From CAYLOP01 sp964385305 (GTDB taxonomy: Bacteria > Chloroflexota > Anaerolineae > Anaerolineales > E44-bin32): a DNA stretch of 16,119 bases. Both the position numbers and the translations under genes were made by a program. Positions 7,176-14,393 of the stretch are shown here, piece after piece. The first letter of the stretch is position 1. The number at the start of each line of letters is the position of its first letter. The stretch covers positions 1 to 16,119 of the forward strand of contig CAYLOP010000064.1 of NCBI GenBank assembly GCA_964385305.1. The letters run 5' to 3'. The notes below the pieces were generated by a model that was given only the letters and a program-made list of their open reading frames with translations, ran no database searches and was not told where the DNA came from.

Positions 7176-7928
7176 TTAGGAGGCTATCCTGCTCCGATAG
7201 ATCCCCCCACGGTTGTGTCTGAAGATCTTGAAGGTGTTCATGAGGCCCACCTTAAGACAATAGATTTCCACATCCACCCATGAGAGATAGCCAAAGGAAT
7301 GCACATTCCATCCTTCTAAGGATTTTGGTGCGCTTTCTTGTAGAACTTCCCTGTAGAAGCGTGCCAGGTTCTCGGGCTCCTCAGGTAGGACGGCAAGGTA
7401 GTAGGAGGCATCAAGAAATTGCTCGAGACGTTTTAAGGCGCTAAGGACAACCTTGTTCCTCCCGCTCTTTCGGAGTTGTTTCGTCGAGCATCGCGGGAAT
7501 GGTACGCCGCGCTCGAGGGCCTCCAAACTCCCATCTCGGAGCGTATCGACCATACGAACCTTATGATAGAACTGTGTGAACAGGTTCGAGGAGCTAAGGC
7601 GTGCATTTGTGCCTTGGATGAATTTATCCCACTCCCGCTCGATGTGCCACGTTCTCTGCTGATAGGGCTTAACCTTAGACTCGATGAACACTGATATCTG
7701 GCCTGCCTCGCAAGTGAGGAGCAGCAGGGCATCGGCATCACCAAAGTCGGAGAAGGAATGTTCGATGAAAACCTCCGCGCCCAGGATTTCCCCCTTGTCA
7801 AACGCATTAAAGGGAAAGACCGCCAGTTTCAGGAGTTTGGATAAGGTCGAGAAGGAATCCTCTTTTTGGGCGATCTCATAAAGGAGGGAGTTCACTAAAC
7901 CGCGTTCGGAGTATCCAAGGATTTCCAT
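7176..7928 (-). CDS. Hypothetical protein with PD-(D/E)XK nuclease-like motif
   Basis: A 250-residue protein that I cannot place in a named family. The N-terminal half has a PD-(D/E)XK-like layout: an acidic helix (SERGLVNSLLYEIAQ, about 7-21), then FGDADALLLL (62-71) with Asp64/Asp66 at the end of one strand, and VFIESKVK (80-87) giving an E83-S-K85 pair on the next strand. The middle (about 90-160) is charged and helical; the C-terminus has GWNVHSFGYLSWVDVEIY. No membrane segment or signal peptide. Such a core is used by restriction and repair nucleases, but the match is only by motif. The start is uncertain: ATG 7928 has AAGGAG 13 bases upstream, a little far; the frame is open to a GTG at 7967, which falls inside a predicted terminator and is therefore disfavoured. 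Confidence 0.65.
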   Translation of the reverse strand: MEILGYSERGLVNSLLYEIAQKEDSFSTLSKLLKLAVFPFNAFDKGEILGAEVFIEHSFSDFGDADALLLLTCEAGQISVFIESKVKPYQQRTWHIEREWDKFIQGTNARLSSSNLFTQFYHKVRMVDTLRDGSLEALERGVPFPRCSTKQLRKSGRNKVVLSALKRLEQFLDASYYLAVLPEEPENLARFYREVLQESAPKSLEGWNVHSFGYLSWVDVEIYCLKVGLMNTFKIFRHNRGGIYRSRIAS

Positions 7929-7956
7929 CGTTGTCGCAATGCTCCTTGATCTAATG

Positions 7957-7986
7957 AAAAAGGGCACCCCCCACGCAAGGCGGGGG
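7957..7986 (-). terminator. Possible intrinsic terminator of the 8071-8379 gene
   Basis: On the minus strand a 7-bp stem (CCCCCGC with GTGGGGG, one G-U pair, loop CTTGC) at 7986-7968 is followed 6 bases later by TTTTT at 7961-7957. The gap before the T-run is longer than ideal. It lies about 85 bases after the stop of the small membrane protein gene. Confidence 0.45.
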
Positions 7987-8070
7987 ATCGAGCTACATTA
8001 TAAGACAAGCTGGAACCTTGTGCGTGTTGCAGGTTAATCTCCGACGAAGTTGGGGATCGGATAAACGCGC

Positions 8071-8379
8071 TTACCTTTGGGCTCGTCGCTGATTGAAGTA
8101 GGCGGCTACGAGAATAAAGACGAAACCGGCGGCGATGCCGATGCTGTTGGCGATGAGATTCGCGGCAAGGGCGGCGCGTCGGATATAGAGGTTGGCGAAA
8201 CCCAGGGCGAGGAAAATCACCCCGGTGGCGATCTTCCTCAAGCGTGACCCCTGGCGAACGAGCAGGGGCCACTCGAGCCACTCGGTCTGGACCATGCCGC
8301 TGACCAACGCGGGGATTCCGATGGCGAAAAAGACTCCCAAGGGAACAAAATTAATTGCATCACCGATGGTGGGCAACAT
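8071..8379 (-). CDS. Small integral membrane protein, unknown
   Basis: A 102-residue hydrophobic protein that I do not recognise. There are about three membrane segments, near residues 8-29, 49-66 and 72-94, with a charged loop RQGSRLRKIAT between the first two and a basic C-terminus NQRRAQR, which by the positive-inside rule would face the cytoplasm. ATG 8379 has GAGGA about 7 bases upstream. It follows the CPBP protease gene by 99 bases on the same strand and may be in one transcript with it; whether it works with the protease is unknown. Confidence 0.7.
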   Translation of the reverse strand: MLPTIGDAINFVPLGVFFAIGIPALVSGMVQTEWLEWPLLVRQGSRLRKIATGVIFLALGFANLYIRRAALAANLIANSIGIAAGFVFILVAAYFNQRRAQR

Positions 8380-8478
8380 GTTGTTTTCCTCGGCTTGGTG
8401 GCCGAAGGCCTGCGCTCGGTGGGTTCCGTGTCCGACGCATCTTGGTGAGAGAAATCATTCGTAGCTCGACATTCAAAA

Positions 8479-9495
8479 TCATAAAGCCTCTTCGATTTTA
8501 GGCGCGCGATAGGCCGCTGGATGCTCCCCAGGCAGCCTTTCCCACATGCGGTCACGGACGATGGCGAAGATCGCCAGGGCGACGAAGAATGCCAGGGATG
8601 CCGTCGTCTTCGGGAGGTTGTTGCCGAAGGTGTTCATGGCAGGATGGAAGAGCGCGGGCGCCAGCAGGCTTCCCTGCGAGCGGTTGTACATCCACGCCAT
8701 GAGGACCGACCAGAGCAGATTATAAAACAGCCTGTTGATCAGGATGCCCTCCACCGGGGTGCCCATGCCAATGTCGTAAGGCAGATGCCACAATGCCCAG
8801 GTGAACCATACGATCGCGATGGCGACGAGCACGGGGTAGCGTGCCTGCAGGCGCGGCAATGCGAAGCCGCGCCAACCGCTTTCCTCGTTGATGCCACCTG
8901 AGTACAAGAAACCACTCAGGAACGTGATCGTCAGAAACAGCGCGATATCCAAGGGGCTCCCAGAGATCTCGGGGGTGACTTCACCGCCTAGGAGGCGTGT
9001 GATGCCTGCACCGAGGAGCTGAACTACCGGAAAGGCGAGCAGCGCTACGAGAATCCAAACAGGGTTACCTCGGGGTTTAAGCAGGGTAGAAAAAAGCTTC
9101 CGAATCCCAGGCGTCCCAGCATATGCGCTAGATATGATCCATGCCGGGAATAGTGCAACGGCTCCTGAAAATAGGATCAAGACGGATCCGAGCGCCAATT
9201 TCAGGATCAGCCAAAAACGCAGCAACGAGACAGCCCAGGATAGGATCCACGCGATGGTGAAGGCGATCCAGCGCGCCGATCGACGGCCACCTTTTGGACC
9301 CGGTTCGGCGATCGCCGCGATCAGCATTGCCACCAGGGCTGGGCTGAAAACCGCTAGGTTGCCCAGGATGGCGCCGAGGACTTGGTTTGTCGGAAATAGA
9401 AAAACAACCGCGAACATTGGCCATGACAAGGTGTAAACGATGATATAGAAAGCAGCGACCTGATGGTGTCTCAGCCATAATCGCAAGGAATCCAT
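8479..9495 (-). CDS. CPBP-family intramembrane metalloprotease (CAAX protease-like)
   Basis: A 338-residue polytopic membrane protein of the CPBP (Abi/CAAX prenyl endopeptidase-like) family. The three conserved motifs are present in order: motif 1 NEESGWRG with Glu204, Glu205 and Arg209, motif 2 WALWHLPY with His237, and motif 3 ALFHPAMNT with His284 and Asn288. These residues form the metal-dependent catalytic site within the membrane. About eight hydrophobic segments are visible, with a less conserved N-terminal half. Bacterial members process membrane substrates or protect against self-made bacteriocins; the substrate here is unknown. ATG 9495 is preferred because the hydrophobic first helix and a basic N-terminus follow directly. 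The small membrane protein gene follows. Confidence 0.92.
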   Translation of the reverse strand: MDSLRLWLRHHQVAAFYIIVYTLSWPMFAVVFLFPTNQVLGAILGNLAVFSPALVAMLIAAIAEPGPKGGRRSARWIAFTIAWILSWAVSLLRFWLILKLALGSVLILFSGAVALFPAWIISSAYAGTPGIRKLFSTLLKPRGNPVWILVALLAFPVVQLLGAGITRLLGGEVTPEISGSPLDIALFLTITFLSGFLYSGGINEESGWRGFALPRLQARYPVLVAIAIVWFTWALWHLPYDIGMGTPVEGILINRLFYNLLWSVLMAWMYNRSQGSLLAPALFHPAMNTFGNNLPKTTASLAFFVALAIFAIVRDRMWERLPGEHPAAYRAPKIEEAL

Positions 9496-9599
9496 GCTGT
9501 ATCCTCGTGAGAAAAGTGAGTTCGGCTGCCAAGCGGAGTGGGTCAGCTAGAGGGGTTATCAGAACTCAGGGAACGGTGTCCACAAGGCGATTGCAGCCG

Positions 9600-9875
9600 C
9601 TAACTGGCAGCATTATGCTTGAGAAAAGTCCCCTGTGCAATCTCATCGAACGCCACGTGTAGCATATAGGTGATCGTCTCGATGCCACGATGTGGGTGCC
9701 AGGGAAATCCCTGCATGTAATGGTCGGGGTTGTCCGAATGAAAATCGTCAAGCAGCAAGAACGGATCTAGCTTGGGTACGAGGTCGAAACCGAAGGCGCG
9801 CTTGAGATGCACGCCGGCGCCCTCCAGCGTCGGTTTACTTTTAATGACCTTTACGATTCTTCTACCGTCGTTTAT
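9600..9875 (-). pseudogene. Pirin-family remnant with internal deletion
   Basis: The N-terminal part matches the start of a pirin: IKSKPTLEGAGVHLKRAFGF, then DPFLLLDDFHSDNP and FPWHPHRGIETITYML, including the HxH metal ligands (WHPHRG). A whole pirin is about 280 residues; here the sequence jumps directly to AFDEIAQGTFLKH, which resembles the extreme C-terminus of pirins (the AF-x-GTF-x-KH tail). So roughly 200 residues, holding the rest of the N-cupin and the C-cupin, are missing, in frame. The start codon also looks lost: AGGAGG at 9887-9882 is followed 7 bases later by ATA (9875-9873) where an ATG would be expected. The product cannot be an active quercetinase or pirin-type regulator. Confidence 0.8.
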
Positions 9876-10049
9876 GTTAACCCTCCTACATACATGATAC
9901 CTCTGTGAAACTGATAAAAGATTCAAACTCAGCAGAGCTCCGAGTCAAACTTGCCGGCATATAAAACGTCGATAGTGCGAAAGGTTGAATCTGAACTATA
10001 GAGTGGAAAATCTCAATATTCTCTCTTTAAGAGATCGAGTCCAGCGAAC

Positions 10050-10074
10050 AAAAAGAGCACCGTATCGGTGCCCT
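10050..10074 (-). terminator. Intrinsic terminator of the methyltransferase gene
   Basis: On the minus strand the hairpin GGGCACCG-ATA-CGGTGCTC (one mismatch) is followed at once by TTTTTG. It lies about 24 bases after the stop of the methyltransferase gene. Confidence 0.85.
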
Positions 10075-10097
10075 TCGTTCTCAGATGCGCGTGATGT

Positions 10098-10901
10098 TTA
10101 TGCGGTCGGTTTTCGACCTACATAGAGGCCGTAACCCATGTAGTTATAAGCCGAGCGAGGCTCAGAAAATGCGAGGCGCATAAGTCCTCGAGAGGTTGAG
10201 TCGGTGAACATGCTCTTGAAGAAACGACCTAGAATACGCAGGTAGTCTCGAAAGCCGATAAAACCGGTTTGGCTGCGAAATTCCACTTTCATGTCGACTG
10301 CATACGTACGCGAGACGATATCGACCAAACCGGCTTTCTCCAACATGGCAGCCCACTCTTGAGGGTTCCGCAGTTGCTGACCGGTGAGCGTTTCGATCAG
10401 CTGTGCGCCGGCTTCGGGAGGTTTTTCTACCCACACTGCTTCATTTAATCCCACGAATCCACCCGGCTTGACAACGCGCACATATTCAGAAGCTGCTAGA
10501 TCCAGATCGGGGACGAACGTGTTAACCGACTCACAAAGGAGAACGTCGAAGCGGTTGTCTTCGAAGGGAAGCGCTTGTGCATCCCCCACTCGGAATTCAA
10601 CCCGGTCCTGCACACCGCGCCGCTCGGCCCATTCCTCTGCCGCGCGGACCATGCTTTCGAGTAGATCGACGCCCACGACCCGGCATCCATATTCCAATGC
10701 GATTTTTGTGGCAGCCGCGCCGGCTCCTGCCCCTACATACAGCAGCTCCTGATCAGCACTCAGATGACAAAGTTCGGCTATTTCCTGGGTTGAGAACCAA
10801 CCTCCGACATGTTTGGTATGCCCCACATCAGCCTGCATGTCGAAGTAGTCAGGCAGCCCGAAATCTTTGGCCTTGAGTTTGAATCCTTTATCTTTTACCA
10901 T
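10098..10901 (-). CDS. Class I SAM-dependent methyltransferase
   Basis: A 267-residue cytosolic Rossmann-fold methyltransferase. Motif I is LLYVGAGAGAAA (53-64), the acidic end of strand 2 is VVGVDL (75-80), motif II/III is GDAQALPFEDNRFDVLLC (about 106-123), and VKPGGFVGLNE follows. The C-terminal part (about 190-267) is variable and aromatic and probably forms the substrate cap. It resembles the UbiE / sterol C-methyltransferase-like branch, but the substrate cannot be told; small lipids or quinones are possible. ATG 10901 is preferred because AAGGA lies 5 bases upstream; the frame stays open to 11132, but that extension is low-complexity in style and would overlap the typA promoter region. 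A TATACT box at 10925-10920 could be the -10 element of its promoter. A clear terminator follows the gene. Confidence 0.88.
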   Translation of the reverse strand: MVKDKGFKLKAKDFGLPDYFDMQADVGHTKHVGGWFSTQEIAELCHLSADQELLYVGAGAGAAATKIALEYGCRVVGVDLLESMVRAAEEWAERRGVQDRVEFRVGDAQALPFEDNRFDVLLCESVNTFVPDLDLAASEYVRVVKPGGFVGLNEAVWVEKPPEAGAQLIETLTGQQLRNPQEWAAMLEKAGLVDIVSRTYAVDMKVEFRSQTGFIGFRDYLRILGRFFKSMFTDSTSRGLMRLAFSEPRSAYNYMGYGLYVGRKPTA

Positions 10902-11127
10902 GAGGTCCTTATCCCAGATAGTATACAAGCTCTTGTACTTTGTGCTGCGAACCCAACGAGGCGCTGTGACGCGTTCCACCGGAGCCGGGGGGTGGGACAT
11001 TTCGTAAGCGGTCTTGGCATGGACAACAGTGAGCTCAGGTGGTTGGGCATTCACCACTAAGGGGACGTTTTTGCTTTGGTTAAAGAGGACATTACTACTT
11101 TGCGCTAGCACAGTAATCGCCTTGACC

Positions 11128-11156
11128 TTCACAAAAGGGCATCTACATGATATGAT
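11128..11156 (+). promoter_or_regulatory. Sigma70-type promoter of typA
   Basis: TTCACA at 11128-11133 and TATGAT at 11151-11156 are 17 bases apart, each one base from consensus. Transcription would begin near 11163, some 80 bases before the typA start. Confidence 0.65.
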
Positions 11157-11177
11157 TTATATTAGGCAACGAACCGA

Positions 11178-11204
11178 CCTCGGCGATTGCCCGCCGGGGT
11201 TTTT
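11178..11204 (+). terminator. Leader terminator (candidate attenuator) upstream of typA
   Basis: An 8-bp stem, CCTCGGCG (11178-11185) with CGCCGGGG (11192-11199), loop ATTGCC, is followed directly by TTTTT (11200-11204). All eight pairs form, one of them G-U. No plus-strand gene ends upstream, since the neighbour is divergent, so it can only act on the typA transcript, beginning about 15 bases after the predicted start site. GGCAA at 11165-11169 is complementary to TTGCC in the loop (11187-11191) and could form an alternative or pseudoknotted structure. Confidence 0.7.
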
Positions 11205-11243
11205 GTATGCCGTCGATGCTTGGTTTGAGGGTTTGATTTCACG

Positions 11244-13097
11244 ATGCAAGTTGAACGAAGGGAACTGCGTAATATTGCTCTCATTGCACACGTCGACCAC
11301 GGTAAGACAACGCTGGTCGATGGTATGCTGAGGCAAGCCAAGATCTTCCGTGAGAACCAGCCGGTTGCGGAGCGCGTGATGGATTCGAACGAGCTGGAGC
11401 GCGAGCGCGGCATCACGATCCTCGCTAAGAATACCGCGATATCGATCCGTGATCCTCAGACCGGCGAGGCAGTGAGGATCAACATCGTCGACACGCCGGG
11501 CCATGCTGATTTTGGTGGCGAGGTCGAGCGGGTGTTGAACATGGTCGATGGTGTCCTGCTGCTCGTCGATGCGGCGGAAGGACCCATGCCCCAGACGCGT
11601 TTCGTACTTAAAAAGGCGCTGGAGATGGACCACCGCGCCGTGGTGGTGATCAACAAGGTCGATCGCGGTGGAGCCAATCCGGATCGCGCCCTCGATCAGA
11701 CCTTCGACCTGTTCATCCAATTGGGCGCGACGGATGAGCAGGCTGATTTCCCCGTCGTTTATACCAACGCAGTGGCAGGGCGGGCGAGTCTCAGACCGGA
11801 ACTCGGCCCAAACCTACAGCCCTTATTCGAAGCCATCCTGCGTCACATTCCAGCCCCGCGTGTTGATCTGGATGCGCCCTTTCAAATGTTGGTAAGCACG
11901 CTTGGTTATGATCCATACCGCGGTGTGACAGCTACTGGGCGCGTCAAGGCTGGTCGAGTGAGCGCCGGAATGCCGCTGGCGCGTATCGCTCACAGCGGCG
12001 AGATTTACCCTGCCGAGGCGCGCTACCTCTACGTCCATCAAGGATTGGAGCGCGTCGAGGTGGAGCAGGCCATTGCGGGGGATATCGTCGTCGTCGCAGG
12101 CTTGGAAGATGTCGCGATTGGTGAGACGCTTGCCGATCCCGAGTGGCCCACCGCGTTGCCTGTCATCCATGTTGAAGAACCGACGGTGCGCATGACCTTC
12201 GGCGTGAACGTCTCTCCCTTCGCCGGGCGTGATGGGCGTTGGTGCACTTCGAGAAAACTGCGTGAGCGGTTGTTCCAAGAACTTCGGGTTAATGTCTCCC
12301 TGCGCGTCGAGGAGACCGACGCGGCGGATACGTTCATCATTTCCGGGCGGGGCGAGCTACACCTTGCGATCTTGATCGAGACGATGCGACGCGAGGGGTA
12401 CGAATTCCAGGTCTCACGACCGGAAGTCATCCTGCGAAGCCAGGATGGAGGCGTCTTCGAGCCTGTTGAAGAGGTCTACATTGAAACTGCGTCAGAGCAC
12501 GTTGGGACGGTGGTGGAGATGCTGGGGAAGCGGCGTGGTCATATGCTGGACATGCAGGAGCAGCAGGGGGCGACGGTTCGGTTGCGCTACCTTGTCCCCA
12601 CGCGCGGCATGCTAGGGTTCCGCTACCATTTCATGACTGCCACGCGCGGCGCGGGGTTCATACACAGCGTGTTCCACGACTATCTCCCTATGTCAGGGGG
12701 AGAGATGGGAAGATCGCAGGGCTCACTGGTTGCCTGGGAGCCAGGGGTTACGACGACATACGGGTTGAAGAACGCCGAAGAGCGGGGGATGCTCTTCATT
12801 GGTCCGGGCGTCGAGGTTTACGAAGGCATGGTGGTGGGGGAGAATCAACGGCCCGGCGACCTGGTCGTCAATGTGTGTAAGAAAAGGCATGTCACCAATC
12901 ACCGCGCATCGTTCCGAGAGATCGATGAACGGCTCACCCCGCCGCGCGGGATGAGCCTTGACGAAGCGATCGAACATCTCGGTGACGATGAGCTGCTCGA
13001 GGTCACACCCACTCACCTTCGTATTCGCAAGCGCCTTCTCAATACGCGCACTCGAAAAAAAGAGACGAAGCGCGCCAAGGAAGCGTTTGGAATTTAA
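11244..13097 (+). CDS. typA: Ribosome-associated translational GTPase TypA/BipA
   Basis: A 617-residue translational GTPase, the usual length for TypA/BipA. The G domain shows AHVDHGKT (15-22), RGITI (55-59), DTPGHADF (83-90) and NKVD (137-140). Domain II follows at about 200-300, then two EF-G-like alpha/beta domains, seen in RGELHLAILIETMRREGYEF and in the stretch ending RGMLGFRYHFMTATRG, then the TypA-specific C-terminal domain with the conserved ANV-like VVNVCKKRHVTNHR region and a basic end. It binds the 70S ribosome and helps assembly of the large subunit, mainly in cold or stress. ATG 11244 gives the normal N-terminus; the ribosome binding site (GAGGG about 12 bases upstream) is weak. 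The gene is alone on its strand and is convergent with the transaldolase gene. Confidence 0.97.
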   Translation: MQVERRELRNIALIAHVDHGKTTLVDGMLRQAKIFRENQPVAERVMDSNELERERGITILAKNTAISIRDPQTGEAVRINIVDTPGHADFGGEVERVLNMVDGVLLLVDAAEGPMPQTRFVLKKALEMDHRAVVVINKVDRGGANPDRALDQTFDLFIQLGATDEQADFPVVYTNAVAGRASLRPELGPNLQPLFEAILRHIPAPRVDLDAPFQMLVSTLGYDPYRGVTATGRVKAGRVSAGMPLARIAHSGEIYPAEARYLYVHQGLERVEVEQAIAGDIVVVAGLEDVAIGETLADPEWPTALPVIHVEEPTVRMTFGVNVSPFAGRDGRWCTSRKLRERLFQELRVNVSLRVEETDAADTFIISGRGELHLAILIETMRREGYEFQVSRPEVILRSQDGGVFEPVEEVYIETASEHVGTVVEMLGKRRGHMLDMQEQQGATVRLRYLVPTRGMLGFRYHFMTATRGAGFIHSVFHDYLPMSGGEMGRSQGSLVAWEPGVTTTYGLKNAEERGMLFIGPGVEVYEGMVVGENQRPGDLVVNVCKKRHVTNHRASFREIDERLTPPRGMSLDEAIEHLGDDELLEVTPTHLRIRKRLLNTRTRKKETKRAKEAFGI

Positions 13098-13123
13098 ATC
13101 AGCATTCCAAATCTAGGTACTTC

Positions 13124-13753
13124 TCACGATCGTGCGAAATCTTCAATAGCCTGATCCGACAACTCGTGACGCCCCATTGCCTCAATCAAGGGCAGCGGCA
13201 GGGTGAGGTGATGCGCGCCGGCCAGGATGGTAGCGACCGCTTCCTCGGTCGACTTGAGGCTGGCGGCGATGATTTCGGTTCCGCTCGCACAAGCATCGAT
13301 GACCTCTCGCATCTCCCCAACCAACGCAATCCCGTCGCCCAGAAGGCGCGTGCTGCGGTTGACATACGGCAAGATATAGTGGGCTCCAGCCTGGCAGGCC
13401 AGGTAGACCTGCGCCGGGCTGAAGATGGCGGTGATGCCGACCGTATAACCGCGTGCTGTGAAGTCGGCTGCGAGGCTCAAATTCTCGACCGTGCAGGGGA
13501 TCTTCAAACCCAGCTTGCCGGGTGCGATGGCAAGCATCTCTTCGGCTTCTGTATGGCGGCCTTCCACAGTTGTGGCTCGGAGTTGGTAGAACACGGTTCC
13601 CGTGGCGATTTGGCAAAGCTTGGCAATCACCACTGCTGACGGTTTTCCGATTTCGGCGATCAAAGCCGGATTGGTTGTGATTCCGCCGACAAAGCCCAAC
13701 GCAAACGCTTTACGGGCATCATTGATCGAGGCTGAATCTAGATAGAGTGTCAT
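13124..13753 (-). CDS. Small transaldolase / fructose-6-phosphate aldolase family (TalC/Fsa-like)
   Basis: A 209-residue (beta/alpha)8 aldolase of the short transaldolase family. The N-terminal LYLDSAS with Asp6, GGITTNPALI (23-32), and the Schiff-base Lys84 in LGLKIPCT are present, followed by GITAIFSPAQ and the decamer-type C-terminus. The family either transfers dihydroxyacetone in the pentose phosphate pathway (TalC) or splits fructose 6-phosphate (Fsa); the two cannot be told apart with confidence by eye. ATG 13753 has AAGGAG 6-7 bases upstream. It ends 26 bases from the typA stop in convergent orientation, with no clear terminator; a 10-bp palindrome CACGATCGTG lies at the shared 3' end. 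Confidence 0.93.
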   Translation of the reverse strand: MTLYLDSASINDARKAFALGFVGGITTNPALIAEIGKPSAVVIAKLCQIATGTVFYQLRATTVEGRHTEAEEMLAIAPGKLGLKIPCTVENLSLAADFTARGYTVGITAIFSPAQVYLACQAGAHYILPYVNRSTRLLGDGIALVGEMREVIDACASGTEIIAASLKSTEEAVATILAGAHHLTLPLPLIEAMGRHELSDQAIEDFARS

Positions 13754-13836
13754 CCAATTCTCCTTGGGCAGCAGCCTGCTATCGTATGATGTGTATTGTG
13801 AGGAATCCTACAAGTCATTGAGAGCGGCCGCCCCTT

Positions 13837-14393
13837 TTAGGATCGCTTTGGGAGCCCCAAGTAGCGAGGTACACGCTCGAGGTAGCGTTCGTATTCCTTA
13901 CCGTAAGCCTTATGTAGATGCGCCTCCTCCGTGAACACCATCATATGGATGATGGGCACATACAGCAACGCCCAGGCCAAGGCGTACAGGGAAGGCCAGA
14001 GGGTTGCGAATCCGATCACATACAGCCAAAGGCCACGGCCTGTGGATTTCGAGATATGCTGTAGAGACACGATTGATTCAATCCACCCAGCCTGCGGCTC
14101 AAGGAGCGACGGATCCCGAGTCGGATCATCCCAATAAACAGCATGGACAACCCGAGTATGATCTCTGCCAGTCCCAAGACATGCACACCGGGACTCACGT
14201 GCACAGCCGGCCAATCATCCGGTACGTAGAGATAAGGGAAGCCTCCATAGATTAAAAAGAGGAGCGCCTGGAGAGCGGCTGTGAAGGGCGATAATCAGCC
14301 CATTGCACGGTAATCCTCCCGCACTGGGCTTCTAATGGGCATGATCGCGACGGCGAGCAGTATGAGGGCAGAAGTGGCGAAGATCACGAGCAT
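13837..14393 (-). pseudogene. ICMT-family methyltransferase, broken by a stop and a frameshift
   Basis: Read from ATG 14393 the family pattern is continuous but has two lesions. Codon 33 is TGA (14297-14295), where the surrounding sequence (YRAMG, then LSPFTAAL) suggests a former TGG. A second fault near 14025-14040 moves the frame: ISRNPQAVAFG lies in one frame and LYVIGFATLWPSLYAL in the next. Loss of one base, probably from a GGG, explains it, and the total of 557 bases (3n+2) fits a single-base deletion. Family signs are three to four membrane segments, SISRNP (the RNP/RHP motif region) and the C-terminal tail EEAHLHKAYGKEYERYL with VPRYL. The start overlaps the stop of the preceding gene by 10 bases and has GGAGA upstream, so it was once translationally coupled. 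Sequencing errors could mimic both faults. Confidence 0.8.

Noticed and set aside
7080..7283. Plus-strand 67-codon frame
   Set aside because: It begins with TTG, has no ribosome binding site, and overlaps antisense to the end of the PD-(D/E)XK-like gene.
10902..11132. Upstream extension of the methyltransferase frame by 77 codons
   Set aside because: AAGGA sits 5 bases before ATG 10901, the extension lacks family-like sequence, and its beginning overlaps the typA promoter.
13124..13135. CACGATCGTG palindrome at the typA/transaldolase junction as a terminator
   Set aside because: It has no loop and no T-run; a 10-bp palindrome at this size is compatible with chance.
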